Below are positions 16,245-24,695 of a stretch of DNA of 33,303 bases, one piece after another (position 1 is the stretch's first letter; each line of letters begins with the position of its first letter). The notes below the pieces were generated by a model that saw nothing but the letters and a program-made list of their open reading frames with translations, did not search any database and was not told the origin of the DNA. Source of the DNA: UBA1275 sp038124025 (GTDB lineage: Bacteria; Bacteroidota; Rhodothermia; Balneolales; Balneolaceae); NCBI GenBank assembly GCA_038124025.1, contig JAYPBC010000023.1:1-33303 (forward strand), written 5' to 3'. The translations under genes were made by a program, and so were the position numbers.

Positions 16245-18059
16245 ATGCAAGGAAATGGATTTAAACTAGGTGTTATAGCGGCCTTTTTTGCCCTTACACT
16301 TTATTACTTGTATCCAACCATTATCTGGAATTTGGAACAACGACAAATGAGTACCTTCACCGAAGAAGAACGTACTCAATACGAAATGGATAACGCTGAA
16401 AAACTTTCCAATTTAAAAGAAAATATACTTTCGTTAGGTTTGGATTTACAAGGCGGAATGCATGTCACCTTAGAAGTAGGTACCCCACAGCTCATTCTTG
16501 AACTGGCAGGGAGTAACCGTGACGCTGAGCTCGAAGAAGTTGTTCAGCTTGCGCAAGAAGTAGCCGAAGAAGACGACACTGATTTCATCGACGAAATGCA
16601 GCTTGAGTTTGAGAGAAGAGATGCTAATGCCCGATTAAGTCGCTACTATAGAAGCGAATCTCAAGATATCACACGTCGCTCAAGCAATGACGAAATCGCT
16701 GCTTTTCTAAAAGTACAACGCGATGCAGCGTTAGACCGAGCTATAGAAATTATACGAACTAGGATTGACCGGTTTGGCGTTACCGAACCTTCCATTGTGA
16801 AGCAAGGTCAAAGCCGCATTGTAGTAGAGTTACCAGGTGTAGATGATGAAGAACGAGTGAGAAATCTGTTAAAGGGTACCGCTCGTCTTGAGTTTCGTAC
16901 AGGTGCCGACGCCCAGGACTTCTCAAATTTCAGAAACCGAACCATTGAATTTTACAATGTAGAAGCTGATAGCTCCGATAGTTTAAATTTAAGCGGTCCA
17001 TCCAATGAATTACTCGAGCGTATGTCATTCATTCAAACTCAAAGTCCTTATGTATTTGGATATGCTATGGCTGAGGATACCGCCGCCATCATGGACTTAC
17101 TAAGCACCGCTGACGTTCAACGATTAATGCCAAGAAATACTGTTGTATTGTGGGGTTCTAGGTCAATTGGATTTGAAGGTGGTGTAGAACAATTTGCACT
17201 ATATGGGGTTCGTGACAATGCCGAACTTACCGGTGAAGTCATTGAAGAAGCGTCCATCCAGTTTGATCCAACCACCAATGTCCCTGAAGTATCCATGGGT
17301 ATGAATAGTGAAGGAGCTAGAATATGGAGTCGAATAACCGGTGCTAATATTGGTAAGCCCATCGCTATTGTATTGGATGGATACGTGGTTTCTTACCCAA
17401 ACGTTTCTACCAAGATTACTGGTGGAAACTCAAGCATTACGGGCCTAGAAAATGTTGCAGAAGCCGAAGATTTAGTGAATATTTTACTCTCTGGTGCCCT
17501 ACCTGCACCACTTCGGATTATGGAGGAGCGAACCGTGGGTGCTACATTAGGCGAGAGTTCTATTCAAGCTGGCTTTCGATCAGTCTTAGTGGGTCTATCC
17601 ATTGTGGCGATCTTTATGATCGTATATTATCGAACAGGTGGCGGTGTTGCCGATTTAGCTCTTTTGCTAAACATCATTTTTATCCTTGGTATTCTGGCAG
17701 GATTTAAAGCGACATTAACCTTGCCCGGTATGGCAGGTATCGTATTGACCATTGGTATGGCGGTCGATGCTAATGTGCTAATATTTGATCGAATACGTGA
17801 AGAACAACGAGGTGGAAAAACCATGAAAGCGGCGATCTCAGCAGGTTATTCCAACGCGATGAGTGCTATTATTGATGCCAACGTAACCACAGGTTTTGTG
17901 GCCTTAATCTTAATGAGTTTTGGGGTAGGACCTATAAAAGGTTTTGCTGTTACTCTGCTTGCGGGTATTGCATGTTCACTATTTAGTGCCATTGTTATCA
18001 CGCGCGTAGTCATTGACTACTTAACCCGCAACAACACAGAAGCCGTTAGCTTCGGTTAA
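16245..18059 (+). CDS. secD: Protein translocase subunit SecD
   Basis: Inner-membrane accessory of SecYEG that uses the proton-motive force to pull exported proteins into the periplasm. 604 residues: TM1 about 7-24, LGLDLQGG (64-71), a large periplasmic region including TRIDRFGVTEP and ELPGV, and five C-terminal helices from about residue 446, with GMAVDANVLIFDRIREE. An acidic low-complexity insertion lies after TM1 (about 95-130). ATG at 16245. secF follows after 28 bp. SecD and SecF are separate proteins here, unlike the fused SecDF of most Bacteroidota. Confidence 0.97.
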   Translation: MQGNGFKLGVIAAFFALTLYYLYPTIIWNLEQRQMSTFTEEERTQYEMDNAEKLSNLKENILSLGLDLQGGMHVTLEVGTPQLILELAGSNRDAELEEVVQLAQEVAEEDDTDFIDEMQLEFERRDANARLSRYYRSESQDITRRSSNDEIAAFLKVQRDAALDRAIEIIRTRIDRFGVTEPSIVKQGQSRIVVELPGVDDEERVRNLLKGTARLEFRTGADAQDFSNFRNRTIEFYNVEADSSDSLNLSGPSNELLERMSFIQTQSPYVFGYAMAEDTAAIMDLLSTADVQRLMPRNTVVLWGSRSIGFEGGVEQFALYGVRDNAELTGEVIEEASIQFDPTTNVPEVSMGMNSEGARIWSRITGANIGKPIAIVLDGYVVSYPNVSTKITGGNSSITGLENVAEAEDLVNILLSGALPAPLRIMEERTVGATLGESSIQAGFRSVLVGLSIVAIFMIVYYRTGGGVADLALLLNIIFILGILAGFKATLTLPGMAGIVLTIGMAVDANVLIFDRIREEQRGGKTMKAAISAGYSNAMSAIIDANVTTGFVALILMSFGVGPIKGFAVTLLAGIACSLFSAIVITRVVIDYLTRNNTEAVSFG

Positions 18060-18087
18060 TAATTTTTTAAATTAAAAGGTACCTATT

Positions 18088-19005
18088 ATGAGATGGTTTG
18101 AAACACCCAACTTTGATTTTTTAGGCAAACGAAAAGTTGCCTATATCCTTTCTAGTGCCCTATTTATAGCGTCTTTAGCTATTATACTTACAAAGGGCTT
18201 ACAGTATGGAATAGACTTCCGTGGGGGGAAAGAATTCGTATATGCATTCGACACCACGGTCAATACACAAGATGTTCGATCTTTTTTAACTGAACCCTTA
18301 GGGTCCTCACCTGAAGTAAAGCTATTTGGATCGGACTCTGAGATACTTATCCGAACAGACAATGAACTCAGCACTGACGAAGTTCAGAATCTGATTGAAG
18401 GTGCTATTAGTGCCAATATCAGTGGAGCAAATTTCAGTATGGAAAAGAGTGACTCTATTGGACCTCGATTCGCTGAGGATTTAAAAGGAGCTGCAGCGCA
18501 ATCTGTTATTTATGCGATTGTTATTATTTTCCTCTACATACTTATTCGATTTCGAAAGTGGACGTTCTCGGCGGGAGCAGTCGCCGCACTGGTACATGAC
18601 GTGGTTATCACCCTAGGTATATTTACCCTATTAAGTGATGTGGTTTCCTTCAACTTACTAATCGATCAAAATATCATTGCAGCATTCCTCACAATAGTGG
18701 GGTACTCACTAAACGATACGGTGGTTGTATTTGACAGGATTCGAGAGAATAAACTGGTACATAAAGGGATGAACACCATTGAGATGTTCAATAAAAGCCT
18801 CAATGACACCCTCAGCCGAACCGTAATTACTTCAATTACAACCTTCTTTGTGGTAACTATTCTGTTTATATTCGGAGGAGAGGTGTTGAAAGGTTTGTCT
18901 TTTGCACTTATAATAGGTGTCATATTGGGTACCTATAGCTCACTTTTTGTGGCAAGCCCTTTAGTACTTGAATTGGATACCAAAAAATCACTAAATAAAC
19001 CTTAG
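18088..19005 (+). CDS. secF: Protein translocase subunit SecF
   Basis: Partner of SecD in the SecDF-YajC complex of the cytoplasmic membrane. 305 residues: TM1 about 18-36, GIDFRGGKEF from residue 41 (the SecF counterpart of the SecD LDLQGG motif), a small periplasmic domain, then five helices from about 131 with the conserved YSLNDTVVVFDRIRENK segment. ATG at 18088. The STAS gene follows after only 7 bp, and a terminator follows that, so secD-secF-STAS look like one transcript. Confidence 0.97.
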   Translation: MRWFETPNFDFLGKRKVAYILSSALFIASLAIILTKGLQYGIDFRGGKEFVYAFDTTVNTQDVRSFLTEPLGSSPEVKLFGSDSEILIRTDNELSTDEVQNLIEGAISANISGANFSMEKSDSIGPRFAEDLKGAAAQSVIYAIVIIFLYILIRFRKWTFSAGAVAALVHDVVITLGIFTLLSDVVSFNLLIDQNIIAAFLTIVGYSLNDTVVVFDRIRENKLVHKGMNTIEMFNKSLNDTLSRTVITSITTFFVVTILFIFGGEVLKGLSFALIIGVILGTYSSLFVASPLVLELDTKKSLNKP

Positions 19006-19012
19006 GATTATC

Positions 19013-19360
19013 ATGAGTTATAAAACGTCAGAACGTTACAACTGCGTTGTCATTGAATTTAAAGGCAATGTAATGGGTGGACCCGATGCGGTCAGTTTAA
19101 ATGAGGAGTTACACGCTTTAATTGATGTCAACAAGACGAACATTATTGTTGATTTATCTAAGGTAAAGTTCATGAATTCTTCTGGTTTAGGCATGCTTAT
19201 CGGTGGTCTTACAACCATGCGAAAAGCTGGAGGAGATCTCCGTATTGCCAATGCTACCGATAAGATTGAAAGCCTTTTGGTAGTAACTAAACTCATTACC
19301 GTTTTCAAGCACTTCCATTCAGTGGATAAAGCAGTAGAATCGTTTAAGGAAGACGCTTAA
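19013..19360 (+). CDS. STAS-domain anti-sigma-factor antagonist-like protein
   Basis: Single STAS domain of 115 residues resembling SpoIIAA/RsbV, which release partner proteins such as anti-sigma kinases by reversible Ser phosphorylation. The phosphorylation-site motif is MNSSGLGML, with Ser57 aligning to the phosphorylated Ser of SpoIIAA; the usual Asp before the Ser pair is Asn55. No cognate RsbW-type kinase or PP2C phosphatase is encoded in the window. It sits 7 bp after secF and before a strong terminator, so it is expected to be expressed with the translocase. The partner is unknown; a sigma factor is only one possibility. Confidence 0.88.
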   Translation: MSYKTSERYNCVVIEFKGNVMGGPDAVSLNEELHALIDVNKTNIIVDLSKVKFMNSSGLGMLIGGLTTMRKAGGDLRIANATDKIESLLVVTKLITVFKHFHSVDKAVESFKEDA

Positions 19361-19385
19361 TTCCTCGGCGAATCATCAAAATTTG

Positions 19386-19415
19386 AAGGGGTGTAGCTAC
19401 TTACACCCCTTTTTT
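19386..19415 (+). terminator. Intrinsic terminator of the secD-secF-STAS operon
   Basis: AAGGGGTGTA (19386-19395) and TACACCCCTT (19402-19411) form a perfect 10-bp stem with a 6-nt loop, followed by TTTTTT (19410-19415). This is the clearest terminator in the window. Confidence 0.92.
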
Positions 19416-19453
19416 ATTGTTTTTTATTCTCATCGATCACTTAGCAATCATAT

Positions 19454-20728
19454 ATGTCTACTAGAGTAGTTATTGGCGCCCAATGGGGCGATGAAGGTAA
19501 AGGGAAAATTGTTGACCTTCTTAGTAAAGAATCCCGTTATATAGTTCGATTTCAAGGGGGCGCGAATGCCGGTCATACCCTGAAATTTGACGATAATGAA
19601 GTAGTACTTCACCTTATTCCATCCGGAATATTCAATGGAGATGGAATTTGCATAATCGGAAATGGAGTTGTAATCGATCCCCTAGCTCTCTTGGAAGAAA
19701 TTGACCAGGTCCATGAAATGGGTTTCAGCTTGGAAAACCGGTTCTATATTTCAGAAACAGCTCATGTAATCCTTCCGTATCACAAAATATTGGATCAAAT
19801 GAAGGAAAAAAGAAAAGGAGCTAAGGCTATTGGAACTACCGGACGTGGTATCGGTCCAGCTTATGTTAGTAAGGTTGCGAGAATTGGTATCCGGATGATT
19901 GATTTATTGGACACCACTGTACTTCACCAAAAGCTTATTCAAAACATTGAAGACATCAATCGAGCACTTGAAAATATTTACGAAGAACCTATCATAAATG
20001 CCCAAGAATTAATTCATGAGCTTGAAGGAGCCATCATAAAATTAAGTCCATACATATGCAATACCACACATATGTTGCATGAAGCACTAGAGAAGGACGA
20101 AAACATACTATTAGAGGGTGCTCAAGGATGTCTGCTTGATGTAGATCATGGTACGTATCCATATGTCACATCCTCTTCTCCTACTTCTGGAGGAGCTTGT
20201 ACAGGGAGTGGAATACCTCCACTAGCCATTACCCAAGCAATGGGTATTACTAAAGCCTATTGTACTCGAGTTGGAAATGGTCCTTTCCCTACCGAACTCC
20301 TTGGAGAAACGGGTGAATCACTTCGGAAAAAAGGGCATGAGTTTGGAGCTACTACCGGGCGCCCACGTCGCTGTGGTTGGTTAGATTTAGTGGCACTAAA
20401 GTATGCCTGCCGAATTAACGGACTTAACGAATTAACCCTAACCAAGATGGATGTAATGGATGGCTTTGATACCATCAAAATTTGCACATCCTACCGCATT
20501 GGTGATACTGAAACAAATGTGTTTCCTTTAAGCCTAAAAAACCTAGAAAAAGTAGAACCTATTTATACGGAACTTCAAGGTTGGGACCAAGATATTTCGG
20601 GAATTACTGCTTGGGAGGAACTCCCAGATACTGCGCAGTCCTACATACAGTTTATAGAGAATTACTTAGGTGTTCCTTTTAAAATTATTTCTACTGGACC
20701 AAAGCGAAACGAAACGATTATTCGCTAG
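19454..20728 (+). CDS. purA: Adenylosuccinate synthetase
   Basis: GTP-dependent enzyme joining aspartate to IMP, the first committed step to AMP. 424 residues, full length. GAQWGDEGKGK (8-18) holds catalytic Asp13, and GGANAGHT holds His41. Further motifs are IGTTGRGIGPAY, EGAQGCLLD, TRVGNGPFPTE and TTGRPRRCGWLD. ATG at 19454, 39 bp after the preceding terminator, so it probably has its own promoter, which I could not identify. Its TAG stop shares a CTAG with the stop codon of the convergent symporter gene. Confidence 0.98.
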   Translation: MSTRVVIGAQWGDEGKGKIVDLLSKESRYIVRFQGGANAGHTLKFDDNEVVLHLIPSGIFNGDGICIIGNGVVIDPLALLEEIDQVHEMGFSLENRFYISETAHVILPYHKILDQMKEKRKGAKAIGTTGRGIGPAYVSKVARIGIRMIDLLDTTVLHQKLIQNIEDINRALENIYEEPIINAQELIHELEGAIIKLSPYICNTTHMLHEALEKDENILLEGAQGCLLDVDHGTYPYVTSSSPTSGGACTGSGIPPLAITQAMGITKAYCTRVGNGPFPTELLGETGESLRKKGHEFGATTGRPRRCGWLDLVALKYACRINGLNELTLTKMDVMDGFDTIKICTSYRIGDTETNVFPLSLKNLEKVEPIYTELQGWDQDISGITAWEELPDTAQSYIQFIENYLGVPFKIISTGPKRNETIIR

Positions 20729-22281
20729 ACCGTTCTATTTCGAAAAGCAGCTGATAATTCCCCAATAAGTACAACCACAGCAGCTCCCACTGCAGTATAA
20801 AGCGGCCATGCTAATGCCAAAGGTTCACCAGGTAATAGATTTTGAGCTGGGCCATTAACTATGAATAGCAGACTCATTAACCCGGAGAAAAAACCGATAA
20901 GCGCATCCCTTGTTTGTGCCTTTTGGCTCACTAATCCCAATATAAAAGCCCCTAATAACCCCCCATAGGTGTAGGAAGCTATACCTAGGCCCAACTCTAC
21001 AACGGTTGGGCGTTCCCCTGCCTGAAGCTGTAAAGAGGCAAACAAAAGGGCTGAAACACTGAGTACAACACCCCATATAAGAGTAATCTTCCTTGACAGG
21101 GAGAGTTCATCCACCGCACTTAATACTTTTTTCCGGTAAGGAATGATTACATCATATAATGTAGTAGAGGCTAAGGCATTTAAGGAAGAGCTTAGACTAC
21201 TCATTGCTGCGGCAAACAACGCTGCTACAATTAGTCCTGAAACCCCTGAAGGCATTTGTTCCACAATGTACTTGGCAAAAATCTCATCTTGGGTACTTAG
21301 CCCAAGCGCAACGACATCTGCCCCACCATAGAATGTATAGAGCAGTAAACCTATAAACAGAAATAATGAAAATTGAAGAATTACCACAAAACCACTTCCT
21401 ATAAGAGCTTTTTGTCCTGAACCCAATGACCCCGTTGCTAGCAGGCGTTGCACGAGAAGATGATCCGTTCCATGAGAAGCCAGCGAAAAGACAGCTCCAC
21501 CCACAATAGCTACCCCAAAAGCGTATGGTTGCTCCAAATAGCCCTTCCAACTTCCATCCCATCCCCAGTCAAACCATTGGGTTTTGCCACTGACAACTAC
21601 CGCTTCTTGAAAGGATTGCCACCCCTCTGGTAGGGCTTGAATTAAAAGTACTCCTGCTAGTATTGCTCCACCAAGATATACTCCTAGTTGTATTACATCC
21701 ATCCAAACTACCGCTTTTATCCCCCCTAAGAATGTATATAATAAGGTAAGCAAGGTGATTACCATAATAGCCATCACGTAGAGTTGAAAATCACTCCAGC
21801 CCTCGAATGCTCCACCAAAGCGTAACAAAACTGCTAAAGGAATAGCTGTAGCAAATAAACGAACCCCATCTGCAAGTAAGCGCGTAAACATAAAGGTGAT
21901 GGAGGTTGCATTACGCATCGAAGGACCAAATCGACGGTCTAAAAAGGTGTAGGCTGTAAACATCTCACCATCAAAATAACGGGGTAAAAATACCAGTGCC
22001 ACAATCACTCTCCCAATAAAATACCCAATGGTAATCTGTAAAAATGTGAGGTTTCCACCATACGCAACCGCAGGTATACTGATGAAGGTCAAGGTGGAGG
22101 TCTCAGTTGCTACTACCGAAAATAATACCGCCCACCAAGGTAGCCCTTTACCTCCTAAGAAATAATCCCTTGCATTTTGTTGCTTAGCCGAAGCTTTTAA
22201 CCCGAAATAGGCAACAAATATCATGTAGAGCACCCATACTACATAGTCTAACCAGCCAAATGCTGTGGCACCATTCTCCAT
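20725..22281 (-). CDS. Sodium:solute symporter family (SLC5-like) transporter
   Basis: Polytopic membrane transporter of 518 residues with about 13 predicted helices and the SSS-family layout. After the first helix come AKQQNARDYFLGGKGLPWW and VVATETSTLTFISIPAVAYGG, the latter carrying the Na+-site Ser/Thr region; later come MDVIQLGVYLGG and a long LFAAAMSSLSSSLNALAST. The substrate cannot be read from sequence. It is third in a tight operon with an adenosine-kinase-like protein and RdgB (2-nt gap to rdgB), which suggests, without proving, a nucleoside or related substrate. It ends in a 4-nt overlap with purA. Confidence 0.9.
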   Translation of the reverse strand: MENGATAFGWLDYVVWVLYMIFVAYFGLKASAKQQNARDYFLGGKGLPWWAVLFSVVATETSTLTFISIPAVAYGGNLTFLQITIGYFIGRVIVALVFLPRYFDGEMFTAYTFLDRRFGPSMRNATSITFMFTRLLADGVRLFATAIPLAVLLRFGGAFEGWSDFQLYVMAIMVITLLTLLYTFLGGIKAVVWMDVIQLGVYLGGAILAGVLLIQALPEGWQSFQEAVVVSGKTQWFDWGWDGSWKGYLEQPYAFGVAIVGGAVFSLASHGTDHLLVQRLLATGSLGSGQKALIGSGFVVILQFSLFLFIGLLLYTFYGGADVVALGLSTQDEIFAKYIVEQMPSGVSGLIVAALFAAAMSSLSSSLNALASTTLYDVIIPYRKKVLSAVDELSLSRKITLIWGVVLSVSALLFASLQLQAGERPTVVELGLGIASYTYGGLLGAFILGLVSQKAQTRDALIGFFSGLMSLLFIVNGPAQNLLPGEPLALAWPLYTAVGAAVVVLIGELSAAFRNRTV

Positions 22282-22283
22282 TT

Positions 22284-22868
22284 CTATGCATACTCCTGTA
22301 AAAATGCCACTGCCTTTTTCATGGCTAAACCCCGGTGGCTTATGCTATTTTTTTGCTCAGAACCCATTTCAGCAAAACTCAGATCATATCCATCTGGTAC
22401 GAAAATGGGATCATAGCCAAAACCTCCTGCACCTTTCCTAAACCTTGAAATTTCACCTATACAAATACCTTCAAATATCCATTGCTTATCCGCATCTACA
22501 AAGGCTACAACTGTCCGAAATTGAGCATTACGCTGATTTATTTGAGTCATTTCTGAGAGTAATTTCTGCACATTGTCATCATAACTCGCATCTTCGCCGG
22601 CATAACGTGCAGAATAAACACCAGGAGCACCACTTAAAGCTGCTACTTCCAAGCCCGTATCATCGGCTAAACTTGGCAAACCAGTTACCATCGCAACATA
22701 CTTCGCCTTTTTTAATGCATTCCCTTCAAGGGTCAATGCATCTTCTTCAACCTCTTCAAGCTCAGGGAAATCAGTGGTAGATAAAACCCGAACATCCGGT
22801 ATTAATAGGAGTTCTCTGAGTTCTTGAATTTTATTTGGATTACGAGAGGCTAAAACAATTTCATTCAT
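22284..22868 (-). CDS. rdgB: dITP/XTP pyrophosphatase (RdgB/HAM1 family)
   Basis: House-cleaning enzyme that hydrolyses non-canonical purine nucleoside triphosphates (dITP, ITP, XTP) to monophosphates, preventing their use in DNA and RNA. 194 residues, typical size. Motifs: the start LASRNPNKIQEL, GLPSLADDTGLEV with the catalytic Asp pair, GAPGVYSARYAG, GGFGYDPIF and SHRGLAMKKA. ATG at 22868. It lies 1 nt after the kinase gene and 2 nt before the symporter, so translation of the three is probably coupled. Confidence 0.97.
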   Translation of the reverse strand: MNEIVLASRNPNKIQELRELLLIPDVRVLSTTDFPELEEVEEDALTLEGNALKKAKYVAMVTGLPSLADDTGLEVAALSGAPGVYSARYAGEDASYDDNVQKLLSEMTQINQRNAQFRTVVAFVDADKQWIFEGICIGEISRFRKGAGGFGYDPIFVPDGYDLSFAEMGSEQKNSISHRGLAMKKAVAFLQEYA

Positions 22869-22869
22869 A

Positions 22870-23853
22870 TTACTTCAATAAACCTTGCATTTGATGCCAA
22901 CTCAGTCTTGGCCCATATTGCCCTACTACCATTGAGGCTGCTTTAGTAGCTAACTTTCCCGCTGCAGCATAACCTAGTCCATTGGTTATTCCATACAAAA
23001 AACTCCCTGCAAACATATCACCAGCCCCGTTGGTATCTACGGCTTTAACTGAAAAAGGCTCAATATCGATAAAGGTATCACCATCAAAAATCATAGCTCC
23101 ATTTTTCCCCATCGTAATGACAAACCTCTTGGCATCTTTCTTCAATGCTTCACGGGCTTCCAAAAGGTTCGACTTTTGTGTATACGCTTTGGCCTCATCT
23201 TCATTACAGAATAATAAGTCAATAGAGGCGCCAATTACCTCCTGAAACTTCGGTCTAAAAGCCTGTACTAATGATGGGTCAGATAAGGTGATCGAAGTCC
23301 GTATTGCGTGTTCTTCTGCTATGGAAAAGGTTTTTTTCATGGCATCAAAACCGTCTTGGGTTGCCACTAAATACCCCTCTACATACACATATTCTGAGGA
23401 TTGTATGGCTAAAGGAGAAAGTTCTTGTATAGACAATTCTGAACTAATACCCAGGAAGGTATTCATGGTCCGGTCGGAATCCTCAGAAATCATCACTAGA
23501 CATTTACCCGTTATACCCGCTTGCCGTGTCTGCCCATCTAAGTTCGTTTCAACTCCTGCATGGGTCATATCAGCCAGATAAAAATCCCCAAATTCATCGG
23601 CGGCTACCTTGCAAGAATAATAGGCACTCCCTCCTAATTGACTAATTGCAATCATAGTATTCGCTGCTGACCCCCCCGATTTACGTTCATAATCGTGGTC
23701 TAGCATAGCTTCCAGTAAGCGTTGTTGGGTCCCTTCATCAACCAGTGTCATAAGCCCTTTAGCCACGTGCTGTTCTTCTAAAAACTCAGCTGTAATCTTA
23801 CATTCTAAGTCGACAAGGGCATTTCCAACCCCATATACGTTATATTTTTTCAT
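22870..23853 (-). CDS. PfkB-family nucleoside/sugar kinase, adenosine-kinase-like
   Basis: Ribokinase-fold kinase of 327 residues. Visible: YGVGNALVDLE at the N-terminus (substrate-side Asp), KSGGSAANT (58-66), LFCNEDEAKAYT (214-225), and the anion hole/catalytic base motif DTNGAGD with Asp279. The arrangement and length are those of adenosine-kinase-like PfkB proteins common in Bacteroidota, though sugar specificity cannot be excluded from sequence. ATG at 23853. It is the first gene of the kinase-rdgB-symporter operon and is divergent from the Nudix gene across a 131-bp spacer in which I identify no firm promoter. Confidence 0.9.
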   Translation of the reverse strand: MKKYNVYGVGNALVDLECKITAEFLEEQHVAKGLMTLVDEGTQQRLLEAMLDHDYERKSGGSAANTMIAISQLGGSAYYSCKVAADEFGDFYLADMTHAGVETNLDGQTRQAGITGKCLVMISEDSDRTMNTFLGISSELSIQELSPLAIQSSEYVYVEGYLVATQDGFDAMKKTFSIAEEHAIRTSITLSDPSLVQAFRPKFQEVIGASIDLLFCNEDEAKAYTQKSNLLEAREALKKDAKRFVITMGKNGAMIFDGDTFIDIEPFSVKAVDTNGAGDMFAGSFLYGITNGLGYAAAGKLATKAASMVVGQYGPRLSWHQMQGLLK

Positions 23854-23984
23854 GATCGTTGTATTTGTAGAAACCGAATCTTAGTCCATGTACGGTGAAA
23901 GCTTGTATCGGTGATAAATGTGTAACAAGGTAAGCAGGCTAGAGATTCATAAAAAATCTTTCCTTAGACTCTCTATATTCTGTC

Positions 23985-24695
23985 ATGTCTTACACTTCTT
24001 TGATACAGCATCTCAAACGGTTGGCCGACAGCTATGTTCCCAAAGAACCCTACTACCTGGAAATGCATCCTATTCCGAAAAATAGCGAATCTTTGAAAAG
24101 CCACCATAATAATCCCGATCTAAGTCCACAAAAACCACTTAAGGGGATCATATATACAGAGAGCGCCGTTTGTATCCCTCTTCATCAGGCCCCCTCCCAT
24201 CACAACGGTCCAATCCCATGCTTTGAAGATATCACCTTGGAATTAATTTATACCCTTCGAAAAACGCACTTAAGCCATGGTGGGCAAATCAGCTTTCCTG
24301 GTGGACATCTGAACCCCGAGGAAAATTCGGAACAGGCGGTAGCAAGGGAAATAGAAGAAGAATTATCCATTAAAGCTGAAACGGTTGAACTCATTGGAGA
24401 ACTTCCAACCTTTTATTTACATCATAGCAAACACAAAATTACTCCCTTTATTGCCTGGTTGCATGATACCGAAAGTATGACTGCATGCCCCAATGAGGTA
24501 GAAGAAATCATTCGAGTACCTCATGAGCAACTTCTGGATTCCAACCGAAAAAAAACCAGAGAATGGACGCTACGTAATCAAATTTATATGGTGCCCTATT
24601 ATCAAGTGCACCGAGTGCCGTTGTGGGGAGCTACCGCCATGATTACAGCAGAATGGTTACGCTTTTATCAAACATTAACCCCTGAGATCAGCTAA
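23985..24695 (+). CDS. Nudix hydrolase, CoA-pyrophosphatase (NudL/YeaB) type
   Basis: Predicted to cleave CoA or its derivatives to phosphopantetheine and 3',5'-ADP. 236 residues. The Nudix box runs from Gly107 to Ile129 (GX5EX7REUXEEXGU), with Glu113, Arg121, Glu122, Glu125 and Glu126 all present. The penultimate Gly is replaced by Ser128. Directly upstream, HGGQISFPGG (98-107) is the segment that marks the CoA-pyrophosphatase subgroup. The first 55 or so residues are less conserved. The stop overlaps the stop of the convergent oxidoreductase gene by 4 nt. Family call is firm; the substrate is inferred from the subgroup. Confidence 0.9.
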   Translation: MSYTSLIQHLKRLADSYVPKEPYYLEMHPIPKNSESLKSHHNNPDLSPQKPLKGIIYTESAVCIPLHQAPSHHNGPIPCFEDITLELIYTLRKTHLSHGGQISFPGGHLNPEENSEQAVAREIEEELSIKAETVELIGELPTFYLHHSKHKITPFIAWLHDTESMTACPNEVEEIIRVPHEQLLDSNRKKTREWTLRNQIYMVPYYQVHRVPLWGATAMITAEWLRFYQTLTPEIS

